From contig JAEYZI010000095.1 of assembly GCA_023428065.1 (NCBI GenBank), positions 65,179-129,178 of the forward strand: 64,000 bases of DNA. Direction: 5' to 3'. This stretch comes from Actinomycetes bacterium (GTDB lineage Bacteria > Actinomycetota > Actinomycetes > Actinomycetales > Microbacteriaceae). Shown in pieces: positions 1 to 6,593 of the stretch; position 1 is the first letter of the stretch; every line of letters begins with the position of its first letter. The notes below the pieces were generated by a model. That model worked only from the letters and a program-made list of their open reading frames with translations, made no database searches and was not told the DNA's origin. Position numbers and translations under genes: made by a program.

Positions 1-968
1 ATCGCGCGCTCGTACCGGTCGGGCATCCGCTCGCCCGAGGGGCCGCCGAGGATGTTGACCATGACGCTCACGGGCACGAGCGGCGAGGGGTCGCCGAGCG
101 GCAGGTCGAGCACGGCGCGGAGGTGCTGCTCGAACTGGCTCGTCACGGCGCCGTCGATCGTCCAGTGGCCCGTGTTGTGCGGGCGCATGGCGAGCTCGTT
201 CACGAGCAGGCGCCCGTCCTCGGTCTCGAACAGCTCGACGGCGAGCACGCCCGTGACCCCGAGTTCTGATGCGATGTGCTCGGCGAGCGCGCGCGCCAGC
301 TCCGGCAGCTCGGCGGCGCGCGGCGCGGGCGCGAAGACCTCCGCGCACACGCCGTCGCGCTGCACCGTCTCGACGAGCGCCCACGCGCGCACCTCGCCCG
401 ATGGGCGGCGCGCGACGAGCTGAGCGAGCTCGCGGCGGAAGGGCACGAACTCCTCGACGAGGAGGCCGTCGGTCGCGTCCGCGAACCAATCGTCGGCACC
501 CGAGGCGTCGCGCACGACGCGCACGCCCTTGCCGTCGTAGCCCCCGCGCGGCGTCTTGACGACCGCGACCCCGCCGTGATCGGCGAGGAACGCGCCGAGG
601 CCGTCGGCATCCGCGACGCGGGCCCACTCGGGCACGGGGGCGCCGATGGCCGTGAGTCGCTCGCGCATGAGGGTCTTGTCCTGCGCGACGGCGAGCGCGC
701 GCGGGCCGGGATGCACGGCGACGCCGGATGCCACGAGGGCGTCGAGCACGTCCTGCGGCACGTGCTCGTGATCGAAGGTGACGACGTCGACGTCGGCGGC
801 GAACGCGAGCACCGTCGCGGCGTCGCGGTAGTCGCCGACGGCGGTCGCGGCGAGGGCCGCGGAGCTGTCCTCGGCCTCCGCGAGCACCCGGAGCTCGACG
901 CCGAGCGCGACGGCGGGAGGGATCATCATGCGGGCCAGCTGCCCGCCGCCGATGACGCCGACTCTCAC
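1..968 (-). CDS. purK: 5-(carboxyamino)imidazole ribonucleotide synthase, partial at the window edge
   Basis: Catalyses ATP-dependent carboxylation of aminoimidazole ribonucleotide with bicarbonate in de novo purine synthesis. The frame opens with a GTG at 966-968 preceded by GGGGAGG and reads VRVGVIGGGQLARMM, the dinucleotide-fold start typical of PurK. It then shows ATP-grasp features, including VVKTPRGGYDGKGV near residue 140 and LVNELAMRPHNTGH near 275. About 322 residues are visible, so some 50 C-terminal residues lie beyond position 1. The gene is divergent from the first gtrA gene. Among carboxylating ATP-grasp enzymes the N-terminal GGGQLARM signature is diagnostic, so the identity is secure. 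Confidence 0.93.
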   Translation of the reverse strand, partial: MRVGVIGGGQLARMMIPPAVALGVELRVLAEAEDSSAALAATAVGDYRDAATVLAFAADVDVVTFDHEHVPQDVLDALVASGVAVHPGPRALAVAQDKTLMRERLTAIGAPVPEWARVADADGLGAFLADHGGVAVVKTPRGGYDGKGVRVVRDASGADDWFADATDGLLVEEFVPFRRELAQLVARRPSGEVRAWALVETVQRDGVCAEVFAPAPRAAELPELARALAEHIASELGVTGVLAVELFETEDGRLLVNELAMRPHNTGHWTIDGAVTSQFEQHLRAVLDLPLGDPSPLVPVSVMVNILGGPSGERMPDRYERA

Positions 969-1003
969 AGGTGCCTCCCCAGCTTCGCGTCGCAGAGGGC
1001 GGT

Positions 1004-1009
1004 TAGACT
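1004..1009 (+). promoter_or_regulatory. -10 element of the first gtrA gene
   Basis: TAGACT lies about 45 bp before the GTG at 1055. It is a good match to the TAnnnT -10 boxes seen throughout the window. The mRNA would carry a short leader with the GGAAGG ribosome binding site at 1041-1046. Confidence 0.5.
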
Positions 1010-1054
1010 GCCGCCTCTACGACCCTACGGCCCCCGACCGGGAAGGCACGACGC

Positions 1055-1558
1055 GTGCGGAAGCTCCTGGCGCAGTTCGCGCGATTCGGCGCCGTGGGGC
1101 TCGTCGGTCTCGTGGTCGACTTCGGCGTCTTCAACCTGCTGCGCGCGACCGTCCTCGCGCCCGAGAACCTGCACGAGGGTCCCGTGCTCGCGAAGCTCAT
1201 CTCGACGGCGCTCGCGATCATCGCCAACTGGCTCGGCAACCGCTACTGGACCTTCCGCCGGCACCGCGGGCGACGCCTCATGCACGAGTTCGTCGCGTTC
1301 GTCGTCGTGAGCCTCGGCGGGATGCTCATCGGCCTCGGGTGTCTCTGGGTCTCGCACTACGTGCTCGGCTTCACGAGCATCCTCGCCGACAACATCGCGG
1401 GCAACGTCGTGGGGCTCGCGCTCGGCACCGCCTTCCGGTTCACCTTCTACAAGCTGTGGGTGTTCGCGCCCGGCCGGGACGCGTCCCCGGTACCCTCTGA
1501 GGTCGCGCCGTCTGTCGAGCGACCCGCGCCCTCGAGGGGCGCCGCTCCGGCTGCGTGA
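1055..1558 (+). CDS. GtrA family membrane protein
   Basis: Small integral membrane protein of 167 residues with four predicted membrane helices (about 10-30, 45-65, 80-105 and 115-138). GtrA proteins are thought to help translocate polyprenol-linked sugars for surface polysaccharide synthesis. Family motifs are visible: FGAVGLVGLVVDFGVFNLL, NWLGNRYWTFRRHR near residue 60, and a closing FRFTFYKLWVF. The GTG start is supported by GGAAGG ten bases upstream. It is followed directly by a second GtrA gene with about the same architecture. The mycobacterial core cluster also has a GtrA gene beside purK. The transported glycolipid cannot be told from sequence. Confidence 0.85.
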   Translation: MRKLLAQFARFGAVGLVGLVVDFGVFNLLRATVLAPENLHEGPVLAKLISTALAIIANWLGNRYWTFRRHRGRRLMHEFVAFVVVSLGGMLIGLGCLWVSHYVLGFTSILADNIAGNVVGLALGTAFRFTFYKLWVFAPGRDASPVPSEVAPSVERPAPSRGAAPAA

Positions 1559-1614
1559 CGGAGGGGGCGCCCCCGCCCGCTAACATGAACCCGCTGCCCG
1601 AAGCGGAGGTTCGT

Positions 1615-2265
1615 GTGCTGGAGCGGATGAAGCGTCTCGCGCTCGTGGCGTGGGAGAAGCTCGTCCGCTACGCGCTCAAGTTCGGCGTGGTCGGTCTCGT
1701 CGGCTACTTCACCGACGTGTTCGTCTTCAACGCGCTGCGTCTCGGCGCCCTCGGCGACGGCCACTTCTGGCAGGGACCGCTCGGCGCGAAGATCATCTCG
1801 GTCACGCTCTCGACCCTCGTCACGTGGTTCGGCAACCGCTACTGGACCTTCCGTGAGCATCGGCGACGCAACTTCCTGCTCGAGCTCGCGGAGTTCAGCG
1901 TCGTGTCGGTGGGCGGACTGCTGATCTCGCTCCTGTGCCTGTGGGTCTCGCACTACGTGCTCGGTTTCACCTCGCTGCTCGCCGACAACATCTCGACCAA
2001 CGTCATCGGCCTCTTCCTGGCCACGGCCTTCCGCTTCCTGCTCTACCGGTTCTGGGTCTACGGACACCACCGCAAGGACGGCCTCCAGGCCCGTCAGCAC
2101 AAGGCGGAGGCGGCCGCCCTCGCGATCTTCGAGGACGAGGCGTCGGCCTCCGAGCGCGCCGAGTCGGACGACGTTCCGCCGCGCCCGGTCAGCGACGGCC
2201 GAAGGCGGTCGTCTCGTCGGCGGGACGAGACTGCTCGCGCTGACGCCGCGTCGCGACGGGGTTGA
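1615..2265 (+). CDS. GtrA family membrane protein, second copy
   Basis: A 216-residue paralogue of the preceding gene, sharing motifs such as WFGNRYWTFREHRRR, WVSHYVLGFTSLLADNI and ATAFRFLLYRFWVY, with four membrane helices. I chose the GTG at 1615 because GCGGAGG sits just upstream; a longer frame back to 1555 overlaps the previous stop but has no ribosome site. TAACAT at 1581-1586 could be a private -10 box. Unlike its neighbour it carries a charged, probably cytoplasmic tail of about 65 residues. Its last 77 bp overlap, on the opposite strand, the 3' end of the PH-domain gene. Role inferred as in the neighbour. Confidence 0.82.
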   Translation: MLERMKRLALVAWEKLVRYALKFGVVGLVGYFTDVFVFNALRLGALGDGHFWQGPLGAKIISVTLSTLVTWFGNRYWTFREHRRRNFLLELAEFSVVSVGGLLISLLCLWVSHYVLGFTSLLADNISTNVIGLFLATAFRFLLYRFWVYGHHRKDGLQARQHKAEAAALAIFEDEASASERAESDDVPPRPVSDGRRRSSRRRDETARADAASRRG

Positions 2266-2755
2266 CCGCGAGCTCCATGAGGTCGTGCAGGGTCGCCTGC
2301 ACGAGATTCGCCCCGGGCACGTCGCGCAGCACCACGGGATGCTCGAGACCCGTGTTGATGAGCACGTCGCCGGAGCCGAACGCGCCCTGCAGACCGGACT
2401 TGCGCACCGTCACGTCGTAGCCGCGGCTGTGGAGGAGCTCCTGGCGGGTGCGCACGAGCACGCCGCTGCGCAGCACGATGCGCCGCGTCGTGATCGTGTA
2501 GTTGCGACCGAGCCACGCGATGAGCGGGAGCAGGAAGAACAGCACGGCGACGAGCACGGCGCCCCCGAGCACGAGCCAGTTCTGCCACGGCTCCGCGAGC
2601 GTGCCGCCGAAGTACCCGAGCGCGGCGGCATCCGCGACGAGCACGAGGGAAGGCAGGACGAGCGCGCGCCCGTGGGATCGCAGCCGCGCCACGACGACCT
2701 CCGGCTGCACCGTCTGCACGGTCCCGGAGACGCCGCCGGATGTCGCGTGCGTCAT
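2189..2755 (-). CDS. PH-domain (bPH2-type) membrane protein
   Basis: A 188-residue protein with two adjacent membrane helices (about 33-52 and 60-85) followed by a bacterial pleckstrin-homology-like domain (YTITTRRIVLRSGVLVRTRQ to about residue 165). This is the layout of the YdbS-like bPH2 family, whose function is not established. The ATG lies 9 bp past the birA stop, so it is probably co-transcribed with birA; a CTGGAGC just before the ATG can serve as ribosome site. The equivalent gene sits at the same place (next to birA) in the mycobacterial cluster. The last 25 codons are antisense to the end of the second gtrA gene. Confidence 0.8.
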   Translation of the reverse strand: MTHATSGGVSGTVQTVQPEVVVARLRSHGRALVLPSLVLVADAAALGYFGGTLAEPWQNWLVLGGAVLVAVLFFLLPLIAWLGRNYTITTRRIVLRSGVLVRTRQELLHSRGYDVTVRKSGLQGAFGSGDVLINTGLEHPVVLRDVPGANLVQATLHDLMELAVNPVATRRQREQSRPADETTAFGRR

Positions 2756-2764
2756 GCTCCAGTT

Positions 2765-3556
2765 CTAGCGGACGTGCGTGACATCCCCCGCCGCGACAGA
2801 CCGCATCGCGCCGTCCTCGTCCGCGATCACGAGGCGGCCGTCGACGTCGAGGTCCATGGCCGTGCCGCGCAGCACCTGCCCCTCGGGCAGCTCCACCGAG
2901 ACGGAACGGCCGACCGTCAGGCAGTTCGCGCGCGCGTCCGCGCGGACGCCCGCGGCGTCGGCGTCGGCGCCCGCGGCGAGGTACCTCGCGACGCGCGCCG
3001 CGAGCCCCTCGAGGTAGGCGGCGAGCACGGCGTCCTCGAGGGCGTCGTCGACCTCGACGCCCTCGACCGCGAGCGAGGTCGCCGTCGGCACGGGCAGCTC
3101 CTCGGCGGTCATGCGCGTGTTGAGGCCGGCTCCGATGACGACGCCCGTGCCCGCGGGCAGCAGTTCCGCGAGGATGCCGCTGATCTTGCGCCCGTCGACG
3201 AGCACGTCGTTGGGCCACTTGAATCCGACCTCGCGCGCGGGGAGCACCGCGCGCACCGCCGCCGCCATGGCGGTGCCGGCGATGACCGGCAGCCAGCCGA
3301 GGCGGTCGGGGGTCGGCGGGAGGCCGTCGCGCAGCACGGGGCGCAGGAGCACGGATGCCGCGAGCGACGCTCCAGGCGGAGCCGTCCACGAACGGCCCAG
3401 GCGCCCACGTCCCGCGCTCTGGTAACGCGTGAGCATGACCGTGAGGTCGCCCATGCCCTCGCGGTCGGCGCGCGCCGCCAGCTCGGTGTTCGTCGAGCTC
3501 GACGACGCCACCTCGTACAGCGCCGCCGCGACCCCCCGGCTCCGATCGAAGCTCAT
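2765..3556 (-). CDS. birA: Biotin--[acetyl-CoA-carboxylase] ligase
   Basis: Transfers biotin via biotinyl-AMP to the lysine of the carrier domain of the carboxylase alpha chain encoded further along. The 263-residue protein has the ligase core: SSTNTELA near residue 20, SAGRGRLGRSW with the GRGR ATP/biotin loop near 50, FKWPNDVLVDGRKISGIL near 105, then VIGAGLN and a C-terminal SH3-like domain. It has no N-terminal DNA-binding domain, so it is a monofunctional ligase and not a repressor. The ATG at 3556 is fixed by a TAGGCT -10 box exactly 7 bp upstream (leaderless). It is divergent from the mannose synthase gene. Confidence 0.93.
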   Translation of the reverse strand: MSFDRSRGVAAALYEVASSSSTNTELAARADREGMGDLTVMLTRYQSAGRGRLGRSWTAPPGASLAASVLLRPVLRDGLPPTPDRLGWLPVIAGTAMAAAVRAVLPAREVGFKWPNDVLVDGRKISGILAELLPAGTGVVIGAGLNTRMTAEELPVPTATSLAVEGVEVDDALEDAVLAAYLEGLAARVARYLAAGADADAAGVRADARANCLTVGRSVSVELPEGQVLRGTAMDLDVDGRLVIADEDGAMRSVAAGDVTHVR

Positions 3557-3580
3557 GGCGGTCAGCCTAGGATGTCCACC
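3557..3580. promoter_or_regulatory. Back-to-back leaderless promoters of birA and the mannose synthase gene
   Basis: Only 24 bp separate the two start codons. The top strand reads AGCCTAGGAT around 3564-3573: TAGGAT (3568-3573) is a -10 box for the rightward gene, and its complement contains TAGGCT for birA. Each lies 7 bp from its own start codon. The two -10 boxes share the palindrome CCTAGG, so two polymerases cannot occupy the site together. Confidence 0.65.
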
Positions 3581-4405
3581 ATGCCGTCCGCGCGAGCCTC
3601 CCGCTCCGGGCGCGTCCTCGTGATCACCCCGACCTACGACGAGGTCGAGAACATCGCCTCGACGATCGACGCCCTCCTCGCCTCGGGGACGGGATGCGAG
3701 GTGCTCGTGGTCGACGACGCGAGCCCCGACGGGACGGGCGAGCTCGCCGACCGGATCGCGGCATCCGAGCCCCGCGTGCACGTGCTGCACCGCACGTCGA
3801 AGGACGGCCTCGGCCGCGCCTACCTCGCGGGTTTCGCGTGGGCCCTCGAGAACGGCTACGACGTCATCGTGGAGTTCGACGCCGACGGCTCGCACCCCGC
3901 GGACGCCCTGCCCGCCATGCTCGAGGCGCTCGACGACCCGGCCACGGGGCTCGTGATCGGCTCGCGCTGGGTGCCCGGCGGACGGCTCGTGGACTGGCCG
4001 GCCTCGCGCCGGCTGCTGAGCCGCGCCGCGAACGCGTACGCGCGCGCGATCCTCCGGCTTCCGGTGCGCGACATCACGGCCGGCTACCGCGCCTATCGCT
4101 CCCCCGTGCTCGCCCGCATCGCCGACGAGGTGGTCGACTCCCGGGGCTATTGCTTCCAGATCGACCTGACGATCCGCACCCACGACGCCGGATGGCGCAT
4201 CCGCGAGGTGCCGATCACCTTCCGCGAGCGCCGCTCGGGTGTGTCGAAGATGAGCGGCGGGGTCGTCGTGGAGGCGATGTGGCGCGTCACGGCGTGGGGC
4301 GTCGCCCGTCTCGTGCGCCCACGCGCGACGAGCGCACGCAGCCAACGACAGGGCGGGGGTTTTGTCGATTCGCACAGCCCCGTCCCGGGGGAGGGCGACG
4401 GATAG
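3581..4405 (+). CDS. Polyprenol-phosphate mannosyltransferase (DPM1/Ppm1-like, family 2)
   Basis: Transfers mannose from GDP-mannose to polyprenol phosphate on the cytoplasmic face, making the donor for lipoglycan and protein mannosylation. The 274-residue protein begins VLVITPTYDEVENI, carries VVDDASPDGTGELAD (nucleotide binding), a DADGSHP metal motif near residue 105, and the ITAGYRAYR and FRERRSGVSKMS motifs typical of the DPM1 class. There is no membrane domain, as in Ppm1 catalytic domains. An upstream ATG at 3572 overlaps the TAGGAT -10 box, so the ATG at 3581, 7 bp past it, is the likely leaderless start. The extreme C-terminus runs into the promoter of the next gene. Confidence 0.88.
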   Translation: MPSARASRSGRVLVITPTYDEVENIASTIDALLASGTGCEVLVVDDASPDGTGELADRIAASEPRVHVLHRTSKDGLGRAYLAGFAWALENGYDVIVEFDADGSHPADALPAMLEALDDPATGLVIGSRWVPGGRLVDWPASRRLLSRAANAYARAILRLPVRDITAGYRAYRSPVLARIADEVVDSRGYCFQIDLTIRTHDAGWRIREVPITFRERRSGVSKMSGGVVVEAMWRVTAWGVARLVRPRATSARSQRQGGGFVDSHSPVPGEGDG

Positions 4406-4408
4406 GCT
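4403..4408 (+). promoter_or_regulatory. -10 element of the carboxylase beta gene
   Basis: TAGGCT lies 7 bp before the GTG at 4416, indicating a leaderless transcript. It overlaps the stop codon of the preceding gene. Confidence 0.55.
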
Positions 4409-4415
4409 GGGCGCC

Positions 4416-6014
4416 GTGACCGACGAAACCGCCGCACCCGACCTCTTCACCACCGCCGGAAAGCTCGCCGATCTCAAGGTTCGCTACCACGAGGCCGTGA
4501 CCGCGAGCGGCGAGGCGGCCATCGCCAAGCAGCACGCGAAGGGCAAGAAGACCGCCCGCGAGCGCATCGAGCAGCTCCTCGACCAGGGCTCGTTCGTCGA
4601 GCTCGACGAGTTCGTCCGCCACCGCACGCACGCCTTCGGCATGGAGAACAACCGGCCCTACGGCGACGCCGTCGTCACGGGCACCGGCACGATCCACGGG
4701 CGCCAGGTCGCGGTCTACGCACAGGACTTCACGATCTTCGGCGGCTCGCTCGGCGAGGTCGCCGGCGAGAAGATCATCAAGGTCATGGAGCTCGCGCTCA
4801 AGACGGGCGTACCCATCATCGGCATGCTCGACTCGGGCGGCGCGCGCATCCAGGAGGGGGTCGTCGCTCTCGGCAAGTACGGCGAGATCTTCCGCCTCAA
4901 CACGGCGAGCTCGGGCGTCATCCCGCAGATCTCGATCATCCTCGGGCCCGCCGCGGGAGGCGCCGTCTACGGGCCCGCGCTCACCGACTTCGTCATCATG
5001 GTCGACAAGACGAGCCAGATGTTCGTGACGGGGCCCGATGTCATCCGCACCGTCACGGGCGAGGACGTGGGCATGGAGGAGCTCGGCGGGGCGCTCACCC
5101 ACAGCCAGCGCACGGGCGTCTCGCACTACCTCGCGTCGGACGAGGAGGATGCGCTCGACTACGCGCGCGCGCTCGTGAGCTTCCTGCCCGACAACAACCA
5201 GGCCGAGCTCCCGGTCTACGAGGCAGAGACCGAGCTCGAGATCAACGACTCGGACCGCCGACTCAACACGATCATCCCGGACTCCCCCAACCAGCCCTAC
5301 GACATGCTCGAGGTCATCGAGCGCATCGTCGACGGGGGCGACTTCCTCGAGGTGCAGCCGCTCTTCGCGCCGAACATCGTAATCGGCTTCGCGCGGGTCG
5401 AGGGGCGATCGGTCGGCATCATCGCCAACCAGCCGAGCCAGATGGCGGGCACCCTCAACATCGACGCGGGCGAGAAGGCCGCGCGCTTCGTGCGCTTCTG
5501 CGACGCCTTCTCGATCCCGATCCTCACGATCGTCGACGTCCCCGGCTACCTCCCCGGCACCGACCAGGAGTGGACGGGCGTCATCCGCCGCGGCGCGAAG
5601 CTGCTGTACGCCTACGCGGAGGCGACGGTGCCGCTCGTGACGGTCATCACCCGCAAGGCCTACGGCGGCGCGTACGTCGTCATGGGCTCCAAGCAGCTCG
5701 GCGCCGACCTCAACTACGCCTGGCCGACGGCCGAGATCGCCGTCATGGGCGGTCAGGGCGCCGTCAACATCCTCTACCGCAACGAGCTCAAGGCGGCCGA
5801 GGCCGCCGGCGAGGACGTCGCGGCGGTGCGCACGCATCTCGCGAACGAGTACACCTACAACGTCGCGTCGCCGTTCCTCGCGGCGGAGCGCGGCGAGATC
5901 GACGGCATCATCGAGCCGGCGGCCACGCGCCTCGTCGTCATCAAGGCGCTGCGAGCGCTGCGCACGAAGCGCGCGGCGCTCCCCGCGAAGAAGCACGGGA
6001 ACATCCCGCTGTGA
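4416..6014 (+). CDS. accD5: Acyl-CoA carboxylase beta (carboxyltransferase) subunit
   Basis: Moves the carboxyl group from carboxybiotin to acetyl- or propionyl-CoA. The 532-residue chain has the twin crotonase-fold halves. The N-half shows SGGARIQEGV near residue 146 and GPAAGGAVYGPA; the C-half shows DVPGYLPGTDQEW and ITRKAYGGAYVVMGSKQLGAD near 410, ending KKHGNIPL as in actinobacterial AccD5/PccB. In this family the residue after DVPGYLPG steers acyl specificity, and the sequence matches the propionyl-type group better than acetyl-only AccD1. The GTG is set by the TAGGCT 7 bp upstream. It overlaps accE by 4 bp; the biotin-bearing alpha chain is encoded at 11612. Confidence 0.93.
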   Translation: MTDETAAPDLFTTAGKLADLKVRYHEAVTASGEAAIAKQHAKGKKTARERIEQLLDQGSFVELDEFVRHRTHAFGMENNRPYGDAVVTGTGTIHGRQVAVYAQDFTIFGGSLGEVAGEKIIKVMELALKTGVPIIGMLDSGGARIQEGVVALGKYGEIFRLNTASSGVIPQISIILGPAAGGAVYGPALTDFVIMVDKTSQMFVTGPDVIRTVTGEDVGMEELGGALTHSQRTGVSHYLASDEEDALDYARALVSFLPDNNQAELPVYEAETELEINDSDRRLNTIIPDSPNQPYDMLEVIERIVDGGDFLEVQPLFAPNIVIGFARVEGRSVGIIANQPSQMAGTLNIDAGEKAARFVRFCDAFSIPILTIVDVPGYLPGTDQEWTGVIRRGAKLLYAYAEATVPLVTVITRKAYGGAYVVMGSKQLGADLNYAWPTAEIAVMGGQGAVNILYRNELKAAEAAGEDVAAVRTHLANEYTYNVASPFLAAERGEIDGIIEPAATRLVVIKALRALRTKRAALPAKKHGNIPL

Positions 6015-6229
6015 GCGAGACGCCCGAGCCGACCGTCGAGATCCGTGTCGTCGGCGGCGACCCGACGCCCGAGGAGCTCGCGGCCGCCACGGCCGTGCTG
6101 CGGGCCGCGCTCGACGAGATGTCGGGCATGCACCGCCGCGCGCAGCGCACGCCGCCGCGGTGGGAGCGCGAGCGCCGGGGGCTGCGCACGCCGCTCGAGC
6201 GCGGCGGCTGGACGCGCTGGGCGCGCTGA
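6011..6229 (+). CDS. accE: Acyl-CoA carboxylase epsilon subunit
   Basis: Small (72-residue) accessory chain found only in actinobacteria; it stabilises the alpha-beta complex and raises its activity. The reading VEIRVVGGDPTPEELAA followed by a variable Arg-rich stretch and closing WERERRG...GGWTRW is the family pattern. The GTG at 6011 overlaps the beta-chain TGA (GTGA), implying translational coupling and equimolar synthesis. It is the last gene before a long non-coding gap. Confidence 0.9.
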   Translation: MSETPEPTVEIRVVGGDPTPEELAAATAVLRAALDEMSGMHRRAQRTPPRWERERRGLRTPLERGGWTRWAR

Positions 6230-6293
6230 CCCCCGTTGCGAAAACCCGATTCGGCGACGGAATCCGTCGTCGTCTCGGAAACCGCTTCCCGTT

Positions 6294-6390
6294 TACCCCG
6301 TCGAAAAGCCCGATGTACCCCGAAAAAGTGACAATCGGCTCATTCCTCGGGCTCTGTCACCCGAAAATGTACCCCGAAAGTCCCCCGAAA
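6294..6390 (+). repeat. Short direct repeats around TACCCCGAAA
   Basis: Related blocks appear at 6296-6306 (TACCCCGTCGA), 6315-6325 (GTACCCCGAAA), 6369-6379 (GTACCCCGAAA) and 6382-6389 (CCCCCGAA), plus CCCGAAAA at 6360-6367. They are unusual for this genome in composition and could be protein-binding sites or remnants of a mobile or regulatory element. Confidence 0.5.
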
Positions 6391-6504
6391 TGACGACTTT
6401 CTGTCTTGCCGGGACCTCTCCATACTTATCTACTAGCAGGTGTATCTCATCGAGTTACACAGCATCACCGGTCGTCTAGGGTAAGCAGACCGATGATGTG
6501 GGGG

Positions 6505-6541
6505 CGAGTCAGGGCGATATTCGGGTTGTCGCCCTGACTCG
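6505..6541. terminator. Perfect 13-bp hairpin
   Basis: CGAGTCAGGGCGA at 6505-6517 is exactly complementary to 6529-6541 around an 11-nt loop. There is no U-run after it on the top strand, so it may be a structural element and not a terminator by itself. Confidence 0.45.
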
Positions 6542-6548
6542 ATTCTTG

Positions 6549-6582
6549 CGAGGGGCCGGACGCTCTGTCCGGCCCCTCGTTC
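6549..6582. terminator. Bidirectional terminator-like hairpin
   Basis: CGAGGGGCCGGAC (6549-6561) pairs perfectly with 6567-6579 across loop GCTCT. It sits 15 bp from the end of the leftward operon that stops at 6594 and after the rightward accE, so it probably ends both. Only a short T stretch follows. Confidence 0.6.
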
Positions 6583-6593
6583 CACGTCCGGGC

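Larger units (their letters stand above)
6489..6582 (+). ncRNA. Possible small RNA of two stacked hairpins
   Basis: A promoter-like pair (TTACAC, 16 bp, TAGGGT) predicts a start near 6489. The transcript would contain hairpin 6505-6517/6529-6541 (13 perfect pairs, 11-nt loop) and end at hairpin 6549-6561/6567-6579 (13 perfect pairs, 5-nt loop). No open frame fits inside. This is inference; the two hairpins could equally be a tandem terminator for accD5-accE and, on the other strand, for the kinase-like gene. Confidence 0.3.
6230..6593. other. 364-bp lower-GC intergenic region
   Basis: No convincing protein gene. The stretch 6240-6480 is clearly AT-richer than its surroundings. It holds copies of a TACCCCGAAA-type repeat (about 6294-6390), a possible rightward promoter (TTACAC 6455-6460, 16-bp spacer, TAGGGT 6477-6482), a GTGTA/TACAC inverted repeat overlapping that -35 box (6440-6444 and 6456-6460), and two perfect 13-bp hairpins in series. 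Confidence 0.7.

Noticed and set aside
2285..4405. A plus-strand open frame of 706 residues ending with the mannose synthase
   Set aside because: Only the last 274 residues have family motifs; the upstream part is antisense to birA and the PH gene. The leaderless start at 3581 explains the real gene.
6045..6479. A 144-residue frame across accE into the gap
   Set aside because: First part is an out-of-frame read of accE and the remainder crosses the repeats without any recognisable domain or start signal.
6230..6593. A tRNA or other classical RNA gene in the long gap
   Set aside because: No cloverleaf or conserved T-loop sequence; only two simple hairpins. Not the C-rich-loop actinobacterial 6C RNA either.
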